Below, piece after piece: positions 24,313-35,600 of a stretch of DNA of 64,000 nucleotides. How positions within the stretch are numbered: position 1 is the stretch's first letter; the number at the start of each line of letters is the position of its first letter. The position numbers and the translations under genes are program-made. The notes beneath the pieces were generated by a model. That model was not told where the DNA came from and searched no databases. It saw nothing but the letters and a program-made list of their open reading frames with translations. This DNA comes from Cenococcum geophilum 1.58 (lineage: Eukaryota > Ascomycota > Dothideomycetes > Gloniales > Gloniaceae), in the NCBI GenBank assembly GCA_001692895.1, contig KV748209.1, positions 558,001-622,000 on the forward strand, written 5' to 3'.

Positions 24313-24501
24313 TTACTTTATTATTAGGATGAGTCGATTGCAGCAGGGACCCCCCCTTGCTAGCGCTATTACAAACATTATGGGCTGTACCTCCGTAAGC
24401 CACATTGCCAAGACGCTAGTACCCTTCATCCATGCGCACGCACACCTCCATTGTGTCACGTGTGAGCCAAGCCAACTTTGTTCTAAATCAAGGGTGCCTG
24501 G

Positions 24502-25200
24502 TTATCTCATAAATCAGACCCCCGGTGGATCGTTGGTACGTGCACTACGCGCACGGTGCGGGCATACTGCTCCTTATCAACCAACGAATTTTCCACCGAG
24601 GGTCTGAGAGCTTATGGGCGCAGCTTTGGTGGTAACTCATAATTTTGAAAATCAAAATTTCCTCTTTTTTATCTTGTTTTATACACCACAACTTAAATAT
24701 ATAAGTTATAATATCTTTTGTTAATGTAATAGATTCTTTAAGTAATTTTATATATCGATATATATATTATAGTCCTATATTTATAATATTAAGTGGGGAG
24801 ATACATTGTTGAAAAAGGTGAATATTTCTCTAAAATTTCTCCAACTTGAGAATTTTTTGGACGAGTTTGGGTAAATTTTAATCGAATGCGACCGATTGCC
24901 CATATCTAATATTTTATATAATATAGCTACAACGTTGTTTTTCGATGCAATAGATAGAGAAGCTAAAGAGCTCCTACCTCGTAGTATTTTTATAATAACT
25001 AGACGTTGTGAAAGGGTCGAGATACGGCAGTGAAAAAGGTGATTTTTGGTGTATTTTGACGCTCCGTTACCACCAAAACGACGCCCATAAGCTCTCAGAC
25101 CCTCGGTGGAAAATTCGTTGGTTGATAAGGAGCAGTATGCCCGCACCGTGCGCGTAGTGCACGTACCAACGATCCACCGGGGGTCTGATTTATGAGATAA
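24502..25200. mobile_element. MITE with 138-bp inverted termini and 8-bp TSD
   Basis: 699 bp. It starts TTATCTCATAAATCAGACCC and ends with the complement, and the match runs to about 24639 on the left and 25063 on the right with very few mismatches. The perfect 8-bp target duplication GTGCCTGG lies at 24494-24501 and 25201-25208. The interior is AT-rich and has no convincing gene. The duplication length fits hAT or MULE families. The near-identical arms suggest a fairly recent insertion. Confidence 0.88.
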
Positions 25201-25422
25201 GTGCCTGGCGGCAACCTCACCGATTAGGCTGCACGTTAAACACTGATCACTAGCGCCGCTCTGCATTATTGCTGCCCGAATTTACACATCAAAGAAACAT
25301 CATATCGCAATCCTATTGCGTATCAATATCGTCGCCTTATTTTATTTTATTGCCCCCTCGATTCTACCCTCAGAATTTCCGGAGGCTGGTGCAACACCGG
25401 CCCATTTAGCTATTCCTGAAAT

Positions 25423-26596
25423 ATGACGCCTGAGTCGCCAATTGGGGAGCAGATGGCTCCCTCCTCTCCCGAAAACCAAGACTACGCTCCCACTGTTAGT
25501 GCCTCTCCCGACCCGCCTACAATCTATCTCGATAGTGACGGAGATCTGCGGCTACGTGTCACGGCGAAGGAAGGCCATACCCAAGACTTCGTCGTGTGCT
25601 CAAAGACGTTAATGCGCCTGTCGCCAGTCTTCAAGGCGTTGCTTTCCGGCAGGTTTAGGGAATCGAGGCCAACGGAAGGGGAATGGATTGTGCCGCTACC
25701 GGACGACGATTGTGAGGCTGTGCTAACTCTCCTAAATATCATTCACGGAAGTTTCGGCATGGTTCCTGACAAACCCTGCCTAGAAGATTTATATTGGATC
25801 CTATGTGTTGCAAACAAATACAACATGACGGAAGCAGTTCGTCCTTGGGCTGACAACTGGGCGAAGCTGGCAGAGGAAGCACAAAAAGACAAAATAGGAG
25901 GTAACCCTGCAATGTTGACGTTTGTAGCATGGGAACTCGGGCACCAGGAACTCTACGCGAATATAGTCCAAAAGTTCTTGGGCGAATGTTCCATCGATGA
26001 GAACGGCCGTCTAATAACACCTAAGGGCCTCTGCTTAGAGGATTACGACCAAATTGGGCCACTAGACCTGCTCAGTATGCCAGACCATTTTGATATTCCT
26101 CTAGAAAGCAGGAACGCTAAGTTCTTCTAATATTTCTGTAGAGAAAATCGGCGAATCAAGAAGGACCATTGTCCAATCTGTCCTCAACCTGTTTCATAAT
26201 TTGTCCAAAACCCTGCTGGATGGGGACCATTGCCGCAAGCGAACAATCGCAGCAAAGGACAGCATATTCTGCGATTATGTTATCTTCGGAAGTTTATGCA
26301 GGGCAACGTTCAAAATTAGAGGCTTGCTTCTACCGGAATCAGCTGACGACATTGTGGAAAGCGTGAATAGCTTCTGTTCTTCCGCCCAAAACATTATTAA
26401 CTCCATAATTTGCATTTCTAACCACGGCACCTGCAGCCCAGCGCCGAATCTGGAGAAGAAATTGGACGAAGCATTAGCTGTGTCTCGAGACGTGATTGTG
26501 ACTCCTAGCCACAAGCGCTATATGAAGAAACAACGTCAGAAGACCGGGTTACACGAACCACTGCCTATCCAAGGGAAAGGGAGCGAAGGAAAATGA
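25423..26596 (+). pseudogene. BTB/POZ domain protein gene with one frameshift
   Basis: From ATG 25423, 235 codons stay open to TAA at 26128-26130. A BTB/POZ fold occupies about residues 32-125: LRLRVTAKEGHTQDFVVCSK, then LMRLSPVFKALLSGRFRES (the typical 'S.VF..ML.G.F.E' pattern), then IVPLPDDDCEAVLTLLNIIH. BTB domains mediate dimerisation and often recruit Cullin-3 ligases; many filamentous fungi have large BTB families of unknown role. The C-terminal part continues in the +1 frame (ISVEKIGESRRTIVQS to AVSRDVIVTPSHKRYMKK), ending at 26596, and looks like the usual tail of this fungal BTB group. Both frames are open at 26105-26130, so one indel there is enough. A conventional intron does not fit well. 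A sequencing error remains possible, in which case the gene would be intact. Confidence 0.8.
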
Positions 26597-27118
26597 AGCA
26601 TCGGATGAAGTATGGGACGCAAGGAATTGATTTCTGCCGTGATAATGAGTGGTTTTTGGTCCTGTGATCGTTCGGACACGAGGGGAAGCCGGTTTCGCTA
26701 GCGACTGTATGTAAGAGGTCCGACAGTATTCTCTGAAGCAAAAGCAGAAGCGACGGGCGTTGCAACATGCTCTACTGTATCTCGTCATTCCATCATAGGG
26801 TTAGTGGGGCATCCAAATAAGGACCCTCTCACACACCGAAAGTCGTCCTCGTTGTTATGGTCACAATTCCCCATCTTTGTATTGTACAGTCGTCGAACAG
26901 TCGCTTTACAGTTGATTTTACCGTTGATTCAGTTGATAGTCGCTCACTGTCCTCAAGTTCGGTTCAATCTACTCAACCTGTCGTGTGCCCAACTCGACTG
27001 TCACATAAACTCATTTAAATAGACACGGCCATCCGCGAATACCAGCTTGACCACCGCCTCGTGCCCATTGGGCTTCGGCCTGTGATTGCGGCGTCTGACC
27101 AAACGTGTTATATAGTAG
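26597..27118. other. Intergenic; relic of an eighth ankyrin repeat at its right end
   Basis: No gene in 26597-27020. At about 27030-27110 the minus strand still reads NGHEAVVKLVFADGRV in a frame other than the ankyrin array beside it, so the array once continued leftward. Confidence 0.55.
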
Positions 27119-27850
27119 TCAGAGCCGACGCGCTCCTTCCACCAGCAGCTGCTTTACCATCGCCCCGCGTCCGCGTCGCGTGGCCCACCGCAGCGGTGTC
27201 CGTCCTTTAGTGTCCTCGGAGTCCAGTGCGACGCTTTTCTCAAGCAGCAGCTCGACCACGGCCTTACGCCCACTCCCAGTAGCCCACGACAGCGGCGTCT
27301 GATCGTATTCGTCCTTGGAATCCGGATTGACGCCGTTCTGTGCTAGTAGCAGCTTCACTACCGCCTCGTGCCCCTTCTCTGCTGCCCACGATAGCGGAGT
27401 CCGACCGTTACTGTCCTTGGACTTCGGGTCGACTTTGCCCGTTGCCAGGAGCAGCCTCACCACCACGTCATGCCCGTGCGCTGCGGCCCACGATAGCGGT
27501 GTTTGACCGTATTTGTCCTTGGAGCCCGGGTCGACAACGTCATTTTCGAGAAGCAGCTTCACCCCGGCCTCGTGCCCCTTTTCTGCGGCTATCGATAGCA
27601 ACGCCCGACCACCATTGCCCTTGGAGTCCGGGTCGACACGGCCATTCCCGAGTAGCAGCTTGACCACCGCCTCGTGCCCACGTCGTGCGGCCCACAACAG
27701 GGGTGTCTGGCCATATTTGTCCCCGGAGTCCAGATTGACGCGGTGCTGAGCCAGTAGCTGCCTCAATACCGCCTCGTGCTCGTTCTCTGCTGCCCACAAC
27801 AGCGGCGTCCAACCGTCGTTGTCCTTGGAGTCCGGGTCGATGCCATCCTT
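27119..27850 (-). pseudogene. Orphan ankyrin-repeat array, probably a gene fragment
   Basis: Seven ankyrin repeats of about 34 residues follow each other in one open frame from about 27850 (just after an in-frame TGA at 27851-27853) to a stop at 27119. The repeats follow the pattern YGQTPLSWAAxxGHEAVVKLLL..GxVDPDSKD. The first ATG in frame is at 27799, inside repeat 1. Nothing precedes the array: no signal, effector or NTPase domain. An eighth repeat lies downstream in another frame. Ankyrin repeats bind proteins; in filamentous fungi such near-identical arrays are commonly the C-terminal sensor of NACHT- or NB-ARC-type (STAND/NLR-like) proteins. That this was such a tail is inference. A short expressed ankyrin protein from 27799 is the alternative. 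Confidence 0.7.
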
Positions 27851-27867
27851 TCAGGGTGGGCGATCAA

Positions 27868-27965
27868 TCAACTCAATCAACCGGGGGCCTCTAGTTGATT
27901 GAGTTTAAGGCTTAAGTAAGCATGCTCTATAGTTGATTGAGTTGATTCAACGAGATTCAACCGGC
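27868..27965. repeat. Cluster of GTTGATTGAGT motifs, one pair forming a hairpin
   Basis: AACTCAATCAAC near 27876 is answered by GTTGATTGAGTT about 12 bases later, giving a 12-bp stem. A third copy with GTTGATTCAAC follows at about 27932. Its position just beyond the 3' end of the hAT gene suggests transposon-end or subterminal repeats, but no partner was found at the other side. Confidence 0.5.
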
Positions 27966-28019
27966 TTATATAAGACTATCACCAGTCTTGGCATCGTGTT
28001 TTGTGCTGTACTGCTTACC

Positions 28020-30502
28020 TTACTGCCCTGCCTGCTGCCTTTCCTGCTGCCCTGCCTGTTGCCCTGCCGGCTTACTTGCCGTATTTTCACCCCGCTTAAG
28101 CTTTCCGTCTACTATATTGATTACGCCTTCTTTGTCCCACGAACTTAATGCCATTGTAGCGCCAATTGTATCAGATTGTAGTTGGTTTCGATTTGCAGTG
28201 AGGAGCAAGCCAGCAAGGCTGAATATTCGTCCCCGGTTCTGACGACATAGCCGGTATAGAGAGCAGATCAAGAGCCATGCGAGCCAGTCGTGGATATTCA
28301 CCGCTATTGAGCTTTAATATCCAATAGGCAATAGGATCGGTGCACGCGACGTCCTCTCGATGTCCGCCTCGAGCAAGCCACTGTTCGTACTCATCGTGAT
28401 TGTCGTCAATTGGTGTAATTGGAGCAAAGCCACCGCGGAAGTAGTCATCTATATCAGATGAGGCGACGCGCTGCTGGTGTTTTGATACTTGATCAGTGGT
28501 AGAATCAATAGGGGGATCTTTGTATTCGGGCCGGAGCTTTTGAAGAGCTTCTTGAGCTGCCGTTTTCCAGTGAGCCCGTTCCTCACCGTCCCAATATTTA
28601 TCAGCAAACGTCCATTTGATTGCTGGATGTAGAACCGTTGCGGCGATATAGGCAGGCGATCGATCGGGGAGATTGTAGTACTGATTTAGCTTCTCCCAAG
28701 CTATATTAATATTGTGGCGGAAGTGAGACTCTTGGTGGTGTTTGTACTCAACTTTTAAGCGCTTAAACTGATCAAGCAGATACTCAAAAGCAGGGAGGAC
28801 TTCCCACAGAGATCCGAATTTGCCTAATTTGTAAGCTAGTAATACTCAATTGGAGTTAGTTAAACTCACCTTCCTTGATGCGGCTCTCCAAACGCTTTGT
28901 GGCTATCTTAAGAGGTTTTAAAATCGCCAGATATTCGGTCAACGTACTCCAATCCTCATCCGTTAGATAGTTCTTAACTATCTTAGGCTCCTGGCGGTGG
29001 TCTGGAGGCGGTAACTTGGTACCGTTAGCAGTAATCCTATCCCAGTATATCTTCCGCTTAAGAACTTCTTCGCCGATAATACGATCAATGGGATTTCTAA
29101 GCTTTGTTGCCCGCTCAATCGCTGCCTCTATTGAGTTCCAGCGAGTATTAACTGGCTTAATCGGAAGCAGCTTGGTGTCGGCTTGCGCAGACTCATCCTG
29201 GTTAACGGCGACAAGCTTGATGTCTTGAATTTTGATGAACTTATTGACGCGCTGTTCCGAATCAAATATCCATATTATAATATTATGCAGCTTGCCCACA
29301 GGGCCAAGCTTCCTCCAAAGCTTGAGCTGAGCAATTAGCTCCTTATCTGATTGATTCTCTTTTTCAAGTGTCCGCATCGACTCTAAATAGAACCATGCGA
29401 GCCACCAGTTTAATTATATGTCCCATGCAGCGAAGGCGTCGGTGATATTTGTTAAATTTAAGGTCGATCGAGAGGTCGCGAATGCAAGTATCATTGTTAT
29501 CCGCATTATCAGCCATAAAGTAGCCAATACGCTTTGCATCAATTCCGAAGTTCTTGAAGATCCCCCCGACGTTGGCAGCGATATTAACTCCAGTATGTCG
29601 CTTATTTTGAGGGGGAAGGGCAAGAAGGAAGGAACGGTGCTGGCGGCTAGCGTCCATAAAGTGTACATTCATTCCTATGAAGAAGTTAGCAGCTAGATAG
29701 TTGAGGCCTTAAATAGAAGCTTACCAATAAGGTATAAATGATTTCGAGAAGTTCAAAGATTAAAGGATAGATGAATTTTGCCAGGAGATGTACAGATTAG
29801 AGCAACAACCGCTTCCTTATGCCGATCAAACTCAGCAACGATTAACGATCTCACAGTTGAATGATTAGGGAGGCAGCCGCCAGTAATTACGGCTTGATTT
29901 GTGTATGCCAAGAGCTGATGAAAGTAGTCGCTTTCAATCTTCCGAAATGCAATGTTGTCGTGTATGATCCACTGAAGCAGGAGCCGGCAGAAACGATTTG
30001 GATCGAAGCTCCGAACTAGAGTATTAATCCGCTTTTGATCCTCTGGTAGATCGGCTTGAAGCCGAAGCCGCTCAAAGACAGTTCGCCGGCGCTTAACAGC
30101 CTGCTGAGGATCCTCGCCGATTCTATGCTCCCTAAATAGATGCTTGGCGTGGTTTTGAGTCCCTATTCCGACATATAGATGAGTTTTATGGGCCTTCCTT
30201 TGGTGGCAGATTCTGCAGAGCCAGTATCGAATACCGGATTTTGCATGTTCTATCTCATATCCGTGTTTCCAGGCATCACCAGTACGGCAGGATGAAGTAG
30301 TATGTGGTATATGGTAACCCAAAAGTCACTTCCAATCAATTCCTGCATACGCATCGGTATTGAAGTCAACTGACGCGTCGGCGTTAATATCTAAGCTGTG
30401 TGCTGAGGTTCTCTGAAGGGCAGAAGGAGCAGACAGATCAGAAAGGGCTGTAGAAAGGGTTGAGGTAGTTATTTGGCAGTCTTCTAGAGGTATGGACGTC
30501 AT
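28020..30502 (-). pseudogene. hAT-superfamily transposase, three exons, inactivated
   Basis: Exon 1 is 30502-29725, exon 2 is 29674-28870, exon 3 is 28823-28020. Both introns (50 and 46 nt) have GT-AG ends and CTAAC-like branch sites. Translation gives a BED-type zinc-finger region (WLCRICHQRKA ... HLFREH), an RNase H-like core (FGIDAKRIGYFMADNADNND; RRLRCMGHIIKLVARMVLF), a middle part with PVNTRWNSIEAAI, and the hATC dimerisation domain (DPIAYWILKLNSGEYPRLAR; ALDLLSIPAMSSE). hAT transposases cut and paste by hairpin intermediates and make 8-bp target duplications. Breaks seen: TGA at 30326-30328 (CGA-type position), TGA at 29753-29755 where tryptophan is usual, a frameshift at about 29365-29375 and another near 28229-28236. 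Both nonsense changes are C-to-T or G-to-A, as RIP makes. The C-terminus ends in a QQAG-rich tail. Terminal inverted repeats were not found. Confidence 0.85.
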
Positions 30503-30780
30503 AGCGATGAGGTTGAGTGGTAAAAAAACGTCTAGATTAAATATACGAAACCGCGTTTAACCAGTATTTACCTGCCAGCGGTATGGTCGGGATAACAGCG
30601 GGTGATGCTCGGGTAAATAAAATTTATCCGTTACGAAATGAATTAGAATCCTTGGCATATAGATCCCCGATTTTAGCACCCAACCCAACGTATAAAACCG
30701 TGAGATAACCCATTTCCACATTAAACGCGCCTTATTGTCCATATAACGTCTCTATTGTTAGTTAGTAAGTTGAAGCCGAC
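30503..30780. other. 5' flank of the hAT gene, up to the RIP boundary
   Basis: Non-RIP sequence with a 61-codon minus-strand frame (30557-30742) of no recognisable family. It may hold the promoter and outer end of the hAT element. CA and TG dinucleotides drop away abruptly to the right of about 30780. Confidence 0.45.
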
Positions 30781-31753
30781 GTCGCCCTACTATTTGCCCT
30801 ATCTTAATACGTTTTCTAGTATTATAGTACCTGTAAAGAAGGCTATAAGGAAGGCCGCGAATTAAACCTTAAAATTAACACTAGTAACGTTAACGCTATT
30901 AGCAGCTCCTTTAGCTAGCAGTACTCGCTCTATTAGTAATACCCGTGCTTATTTACGTACTGCTAGTGTTACTTTTAAGGCTTCTACTATAAATAAACGT
31001 AGAAAGCCGTCTGCTTCTCCTCCTCTAGGGCCGCCTAAGCCTAGGTATTAGAGGTCCGGGTTAGGCTTGGTATAACCTTAGTTACGCACAAACCCCCCAA
31101 GGTCCGCGACATATTGTTTAAATATCACCCCCCCCCCCTTTAGTAGTGGCCCCTACTTTTAGGACGCGTTTTTAAGGCTTAGGTTAGTACTAGGTTAGTA
31201 TAAAAAGCCTTAGCGCGCCTTTAACCTTACCGTTACCTTAACAATCTATTTTCCAACCCTCTCCTATCCTTATACCTGCGATAGCTTATATAGGGCTTCT
31301 AATTTTATATAGAAAGGCCTATTATAATTCTAATTGTATAATATAGAGCCCTCTTCTTCTCCTTTTCCTTTAATATTTACGCGTTCGATAACTTTATTTA
31401 CCCGCGCCGCACTTATATATCTCCCCCCTTACCTTTTACAGATATAGAGTCTTTTAGAAATCTTCTTACCCTATAGTCCACTTTATAGTTAATGAAAGCC
31501 CCCTTAGCCTTTTCCTTATATAGCCTCTAAAACGAATTTAAAGCCTAAATAGTATAGCTATATAATATTTATAAGACCTAGCGCTTAAAGAATATAACGA
31601 GGGCGTATAAGCCGGAGTAGAAAAAGTAGAAAGACTAGTATATAAAACTAAAAGGTAGTACGGACGGCGCCTAGGTAATAAAAAATAAGCTTTACCTATA
31701 TTTAAAGTAGTAAGTTATTAACTAAGAATTATAGGCTATTAGCTATTAAAAAT
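30781..31753 (+). mobile_element. Second Crypton-like sequence, left part (host of the large nest)
   Basis: RIP-saturated. Near 31.55-31.72 kb the plus strand reads YKPEWKKWKDW then STDGAWVIKNKLYLYLK, matching the N-terminal region of fungal Crypton recombinases, where a tryptophan-rich helix precedes a 'DGxLVTExKL' motif. Sequence at 61344-61870 reads on in a compatible sense (KYKLKRKEI), on the far side of the large Gypsy insertion with its AAAAT duplications. No catalytic region is seen, so the element is partial here. The part at 30781-31480 is upstream and unrecognised, apart from a long C-run near 31130. Confidence 0.5.
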
Positions 31754-31946
31754 TGTTACGGAATCCTACCGTAGGGGCCTCTATAGGAGAGCCCCGTACT
31801 CTTACGTACACCTCGCGTATAGCTTATATCAGCTACGCGTAGGTATATTACCTCCTTACGCCCTCGACCCTTACAATCGATCGCGTAACGTCTTATAGAC
31901 TCCTTAAATATATACGCTTTATAGCCACTACCCCCGTCCCATAATA
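31754..31946 (+). repeat. Left LTR of Gypsy A
   Basis: 193 bp starting TGTTACGGAATCC, matching 61151-61343. Differences appear to be transitions. Confidence 0.9.
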
Positions 31947-32435
31947 TTACGTTGCGCCTTTTTTACTACTAATACTTAGCCTACAACCAATTCTACGTCT
32001 CTATAATACCGTAGGCGCTACTAGAAACAGCATATCTATAAATTACCTTACTTTATACTTCTAAGGAACCCATAATAGTAAGATAATATCCCTTACTAGC
32101 TACTATGTTAAACTTAAAGAATAATTTAATACCTATACTTAGCCTATAACGCCAATTAATCCTAGGAGAATTTGATTTATTAGCCCTAGCCTTAACCCTT
32201 AAAGAGATAGATTAATAATATTTTATCTTTTATTAATTATATAACTATAGATAAGCAAATAGAAGGGCTATTACCTATTAAAATAAAAATATAAGACGCC
32301 GAGACGTTTATAAAAATAGTAGCATAAGACCCTAATAAATACTACCGCCTTTTATAGAACTACTACCTAAAGCTTATATAAGCCGAGATACGTACTATCT
32401 AAGATTATAATATTATCTAAGACCTATAAGCTTAT

Positions 32436-32662
32436 TATTAGCGACTCAGTCAATCAAGGCATAGGTACGGCAAAGGGGACGCGCAAGCCTATACAATTGG
32501 ATTGTTTATAAACAAGAATCTAAAGCTAAGGAAAGGAAAGGAGAAGAAGAGTAGCGCCGTTTGATATTTTATAAGATCTTTGCGTCACATAACCGCAATA
32601 TACAGCAATCTGTAGTAACTTGCCGGTATATAGTTCTACTAAGTCCTACCAGTGCCGTAATA
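32436..32662 (-). repeat. Left (3') LTR of Gypsy copy 3
   Basis: 227 bp, partner of 41307-41533; same LTR family as 13768-13994. Confidence 0.9.
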
Positions 32663-35600
32663 TTACCCCCCCCCTCTAAAAAAGCCTGCCCTTAGGCTTT
32701 GTCGCTAAAAGTCTTAGTAAGAAAATCTAACTAATTAGATAACTTTAACCGCCGGTTAAAGTTCCTAGATATTTTACGACCTTACGTAACTAAGAAATTT
32801 CTAGGGCGTTTTTGTCCTTATATTCTTCTAGTAGCTTATCGTCTTTATTATACTAGTAATCTATCTACTTATCTAGGTACTTTAGCGGTCTAGGTTTATT
32901 AGGGTAACAGCTATAAAACTCCTAAAGCTTATAGGGGCTGCCTATAAAGTTCTATATAGGGTACTAAGTAGGGTCTAGGTTATATCCTTTCCAACTAATA
33001 TAATACTTTAACGTTCCCTTTACAAGTTTATAGGCTAGTATTTCTTTAATTTCCCATTTATTATTATTATTAACTTAAATTAATAGGGGAGGTTTATTCT
33101 TTTATCTAGGTAGTAGGTTATTTATAGCTTTCCGTAGCTTATCCGGTAAGAAAATAGGGTAAACTTTAATTAAGTTTAGGAGCTTAACCTTATACAAGTT
33201 ACCTACTTTATTAAGAATCTTATACGGTCCTACTATCTTATAGTCCAGCTTATGGCTAGGCCGTTCTATCTTCTAGTTCTTTATCATAACCTAAACTATA
33301 TCGCCTATAGTAAAGTCAGGCTCGCGCCTATGCTTATTCGCCTACTATTTTATTAATTTTTAAGCCTTTTTTAGGTTTATATAGGCTACTTTCTAGGCTT
33401 CTTTTAAGCGCTTAGCGTACTACTAGGCTTCCTTATAAGATAGTTTTTCGCGTATAGTTTAGGGCCCTTTTAGTCTTTCCTAGTTAAAGCTTATATAGGG
33501 TAGGTAACCCATTTCTAGTTAAATAGGGGCAAATCCGGTAAAGTCGTAAGGTAGGGTAGCTTAGGCGTAGTCTATTAAGGGTAATAGTTCGGCCCAGTTA
33601 TCCTAAAAGTAGTTAATAAAAGGCCGGAGTCTCTAGTCTAAGTATTAATTTATAATCTCTGTTTAACCGTCTGTTTAGGGGTAATATACTATAAAAAGCT
33701 TTAGCTTAATACTTAGGATCTGGGTAAACTTATTCTAAAAGGCTAATATAAACTATAGCCCGCGGTTAGATATAATAGTATCTAGTAATCTATAAATTCG
33801 GTAGACGTAATAAATATACAGTTAGGCCGCCTCTTTAGCATCGATATTTTTATAATAGGAAATTAAAAATAGGCGCTTACTAAAGCGGTTAACTAGGATT
33901 ATAACCATATTATATCCGTTACGGTTTAGAGGTAGCTTATAAAAGTCTATAAAGATATATTACTAGGGGCGGTCGGGTATTAGGAGGGGTTTTAATAATC
34001 CTAGGGTCTTATCTCGTAGAATTATAAACCTATAGCAGTTATTACAGTTCCGTATATAGCGGTTAATATCTATAATTATTCTGGGCTAGTAGTAGCGGTC
34101 GCTAATAATCCTACGGGTCTTATTTTTTCTAGGGTAGGCCGTAGAGACCTAGGTATATGCTTCGGCAATAAGCCGAGTCCATAAGTTCTATTCCTCTACT
34201 ACTACTAGCTATTCGCGGTACTTAAGTAGTCCACTTTTAAGGGACTATAGGCTAGAAACGTTCTTTACCTTTTTGCGGTACTCCTATAGAGAAGGGGCCG
34301 TATAGTTTACCTATAGTAGTTTATTAATAAGGTTTAGTTCTATAAAGTTAATAGGGCATATCTTGGCATCTAGAAAGTCTATATTTAGTTCTGCCTATAT
34401 CTAGGGGTTAAGGTACTCTGGTTATAGTAGCGCCTAGGTTTATAATAAGATCTTTACGGCTATCTAGTTATTTATATCCTATTTACGCCTTATAAAAGCG
34501 TCCGCACGGTTGGTGGCGCCAGGCCTATATATAATTAGGAAGTTAAATTAAGATAGGGTATCCGCCTAGCGCGCCTATTAAGCCGTAAGGGCCTTTATTA
34601 TTATAAAATATTCTAAGGCCTTATAATCGGAAACTACCTAGATAGACTTAAGGGTGCCCTTTAGTTAGGCTCACTAGTGCTAAAAGCTAGAGATAATAGC
34701 TAGTATTTCTTTATCGTAAATCGGGTAGTTTAGCTTAGCATCTATTATAGTCTTTGAATAGTAAGCAATAGGGTGCTATTCTCCATCTATTTGCTTTTAG
34801 GAGTAAACGCTAGCTATAATACTATCTAAAGTATTAGTTTCTAGTATTAAGGGCCGTTCTAGATTAAAGTAGGCGAGTAAGGGAGTAGAGACCAGTTGTT
34901 TCTTAAGCTTATTAAAGGCCTGCCTATATACGGTATTAAAGTAAAAGGGCCGGTCCTTATAGGTAAGTAGGCTTAGTAGCTAGGCAATTCTGCTATAGTT
35001 CTTAATAAAGCGTTAGTAGAAGTTACAGAACCCTAAGAATAACTGCACCCCCTTTACGGTCCTTAGGGGTACCTATTAGTTAATTATAGCCGTCTTTTCT
35101 AGGTTTGCCTTAATTTCGCTTATACTAATAATAAACCCTAGGTACTTTATACGCTTAACACTAAATTCTAATTTCTTAATATTGGCTTAAAGGCTAGCTT
35201 CCTAAAGCCGTTATAAAACTTTATAGATATACTCTTTATATTCTAGTTTATTTTTAGAGTAGATTATAATATTATCTAGGTATACTATACAGAAGTTATT
35301 AAGGTAGTTAAATAGTACATTATTTATATATCGTTAGTATATAGCCAGTCCGTTAGTTAGTCTAAAAGGCAGTACTTTATATTTATATGTTCCGTAACGG
35401 GTCCGAAACATAGTAAGGTTTTCTAATTTAGGGTTTATCCTAATTTGGTAAAAAGTCTAGCGGATATTAAGCTTTATAAAGATCTTAGCTCTACTTATTT
35501 GGGCTAAAGTCTTATTAAGTAAAGGTAGTGGGTAGCGGTCTTTAAGGGTTAAATTATTAAGCTTATAGTAGTTAATACAGAAATAAAGTCCTCTATTTAG

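Larger units (their letters stand above)
23091..24383. repeat. Older inverted repeat, right arm split by a MITE
   Basis: The left arm at 23091-23177 (CCCATAATGTTTGTAATAGC ... CTCATAACACC) returns in reverse orientation as two pieces: 23596-23619 and 24313-24383. The gap between these is exactly the MITE at 23620-24312. Without it the structure would be a palindromic element of roughly 600 bp with arms of about 87 bp. No target duplication is evident at its outer ends. Confidence 0.8.

Noticed and set aside
24321-24607. Plus-strand frame at 24329-24607
   Set aside because: Crosses the palindrome arm and the left end of a MITE; a chance frame over repeat DNA.
24781-25266. 161-codon minus-strand frame
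   Set aside because: Runs through a MITE, its terminal repeat and flanking DNA; the composition follows the repeat and there is no domain.
27105-27749. Several plus-strand frames over the ankyrin array
   Set aside because: Antisense shadows created by the 102-bp periodicity of the ankyrin repeats.
27933-28242. Plus-strand frames with cysteine/leucine-rich repeats
   Set aside because: Antisense to the QQAG-rich tail of the hAT transposase.
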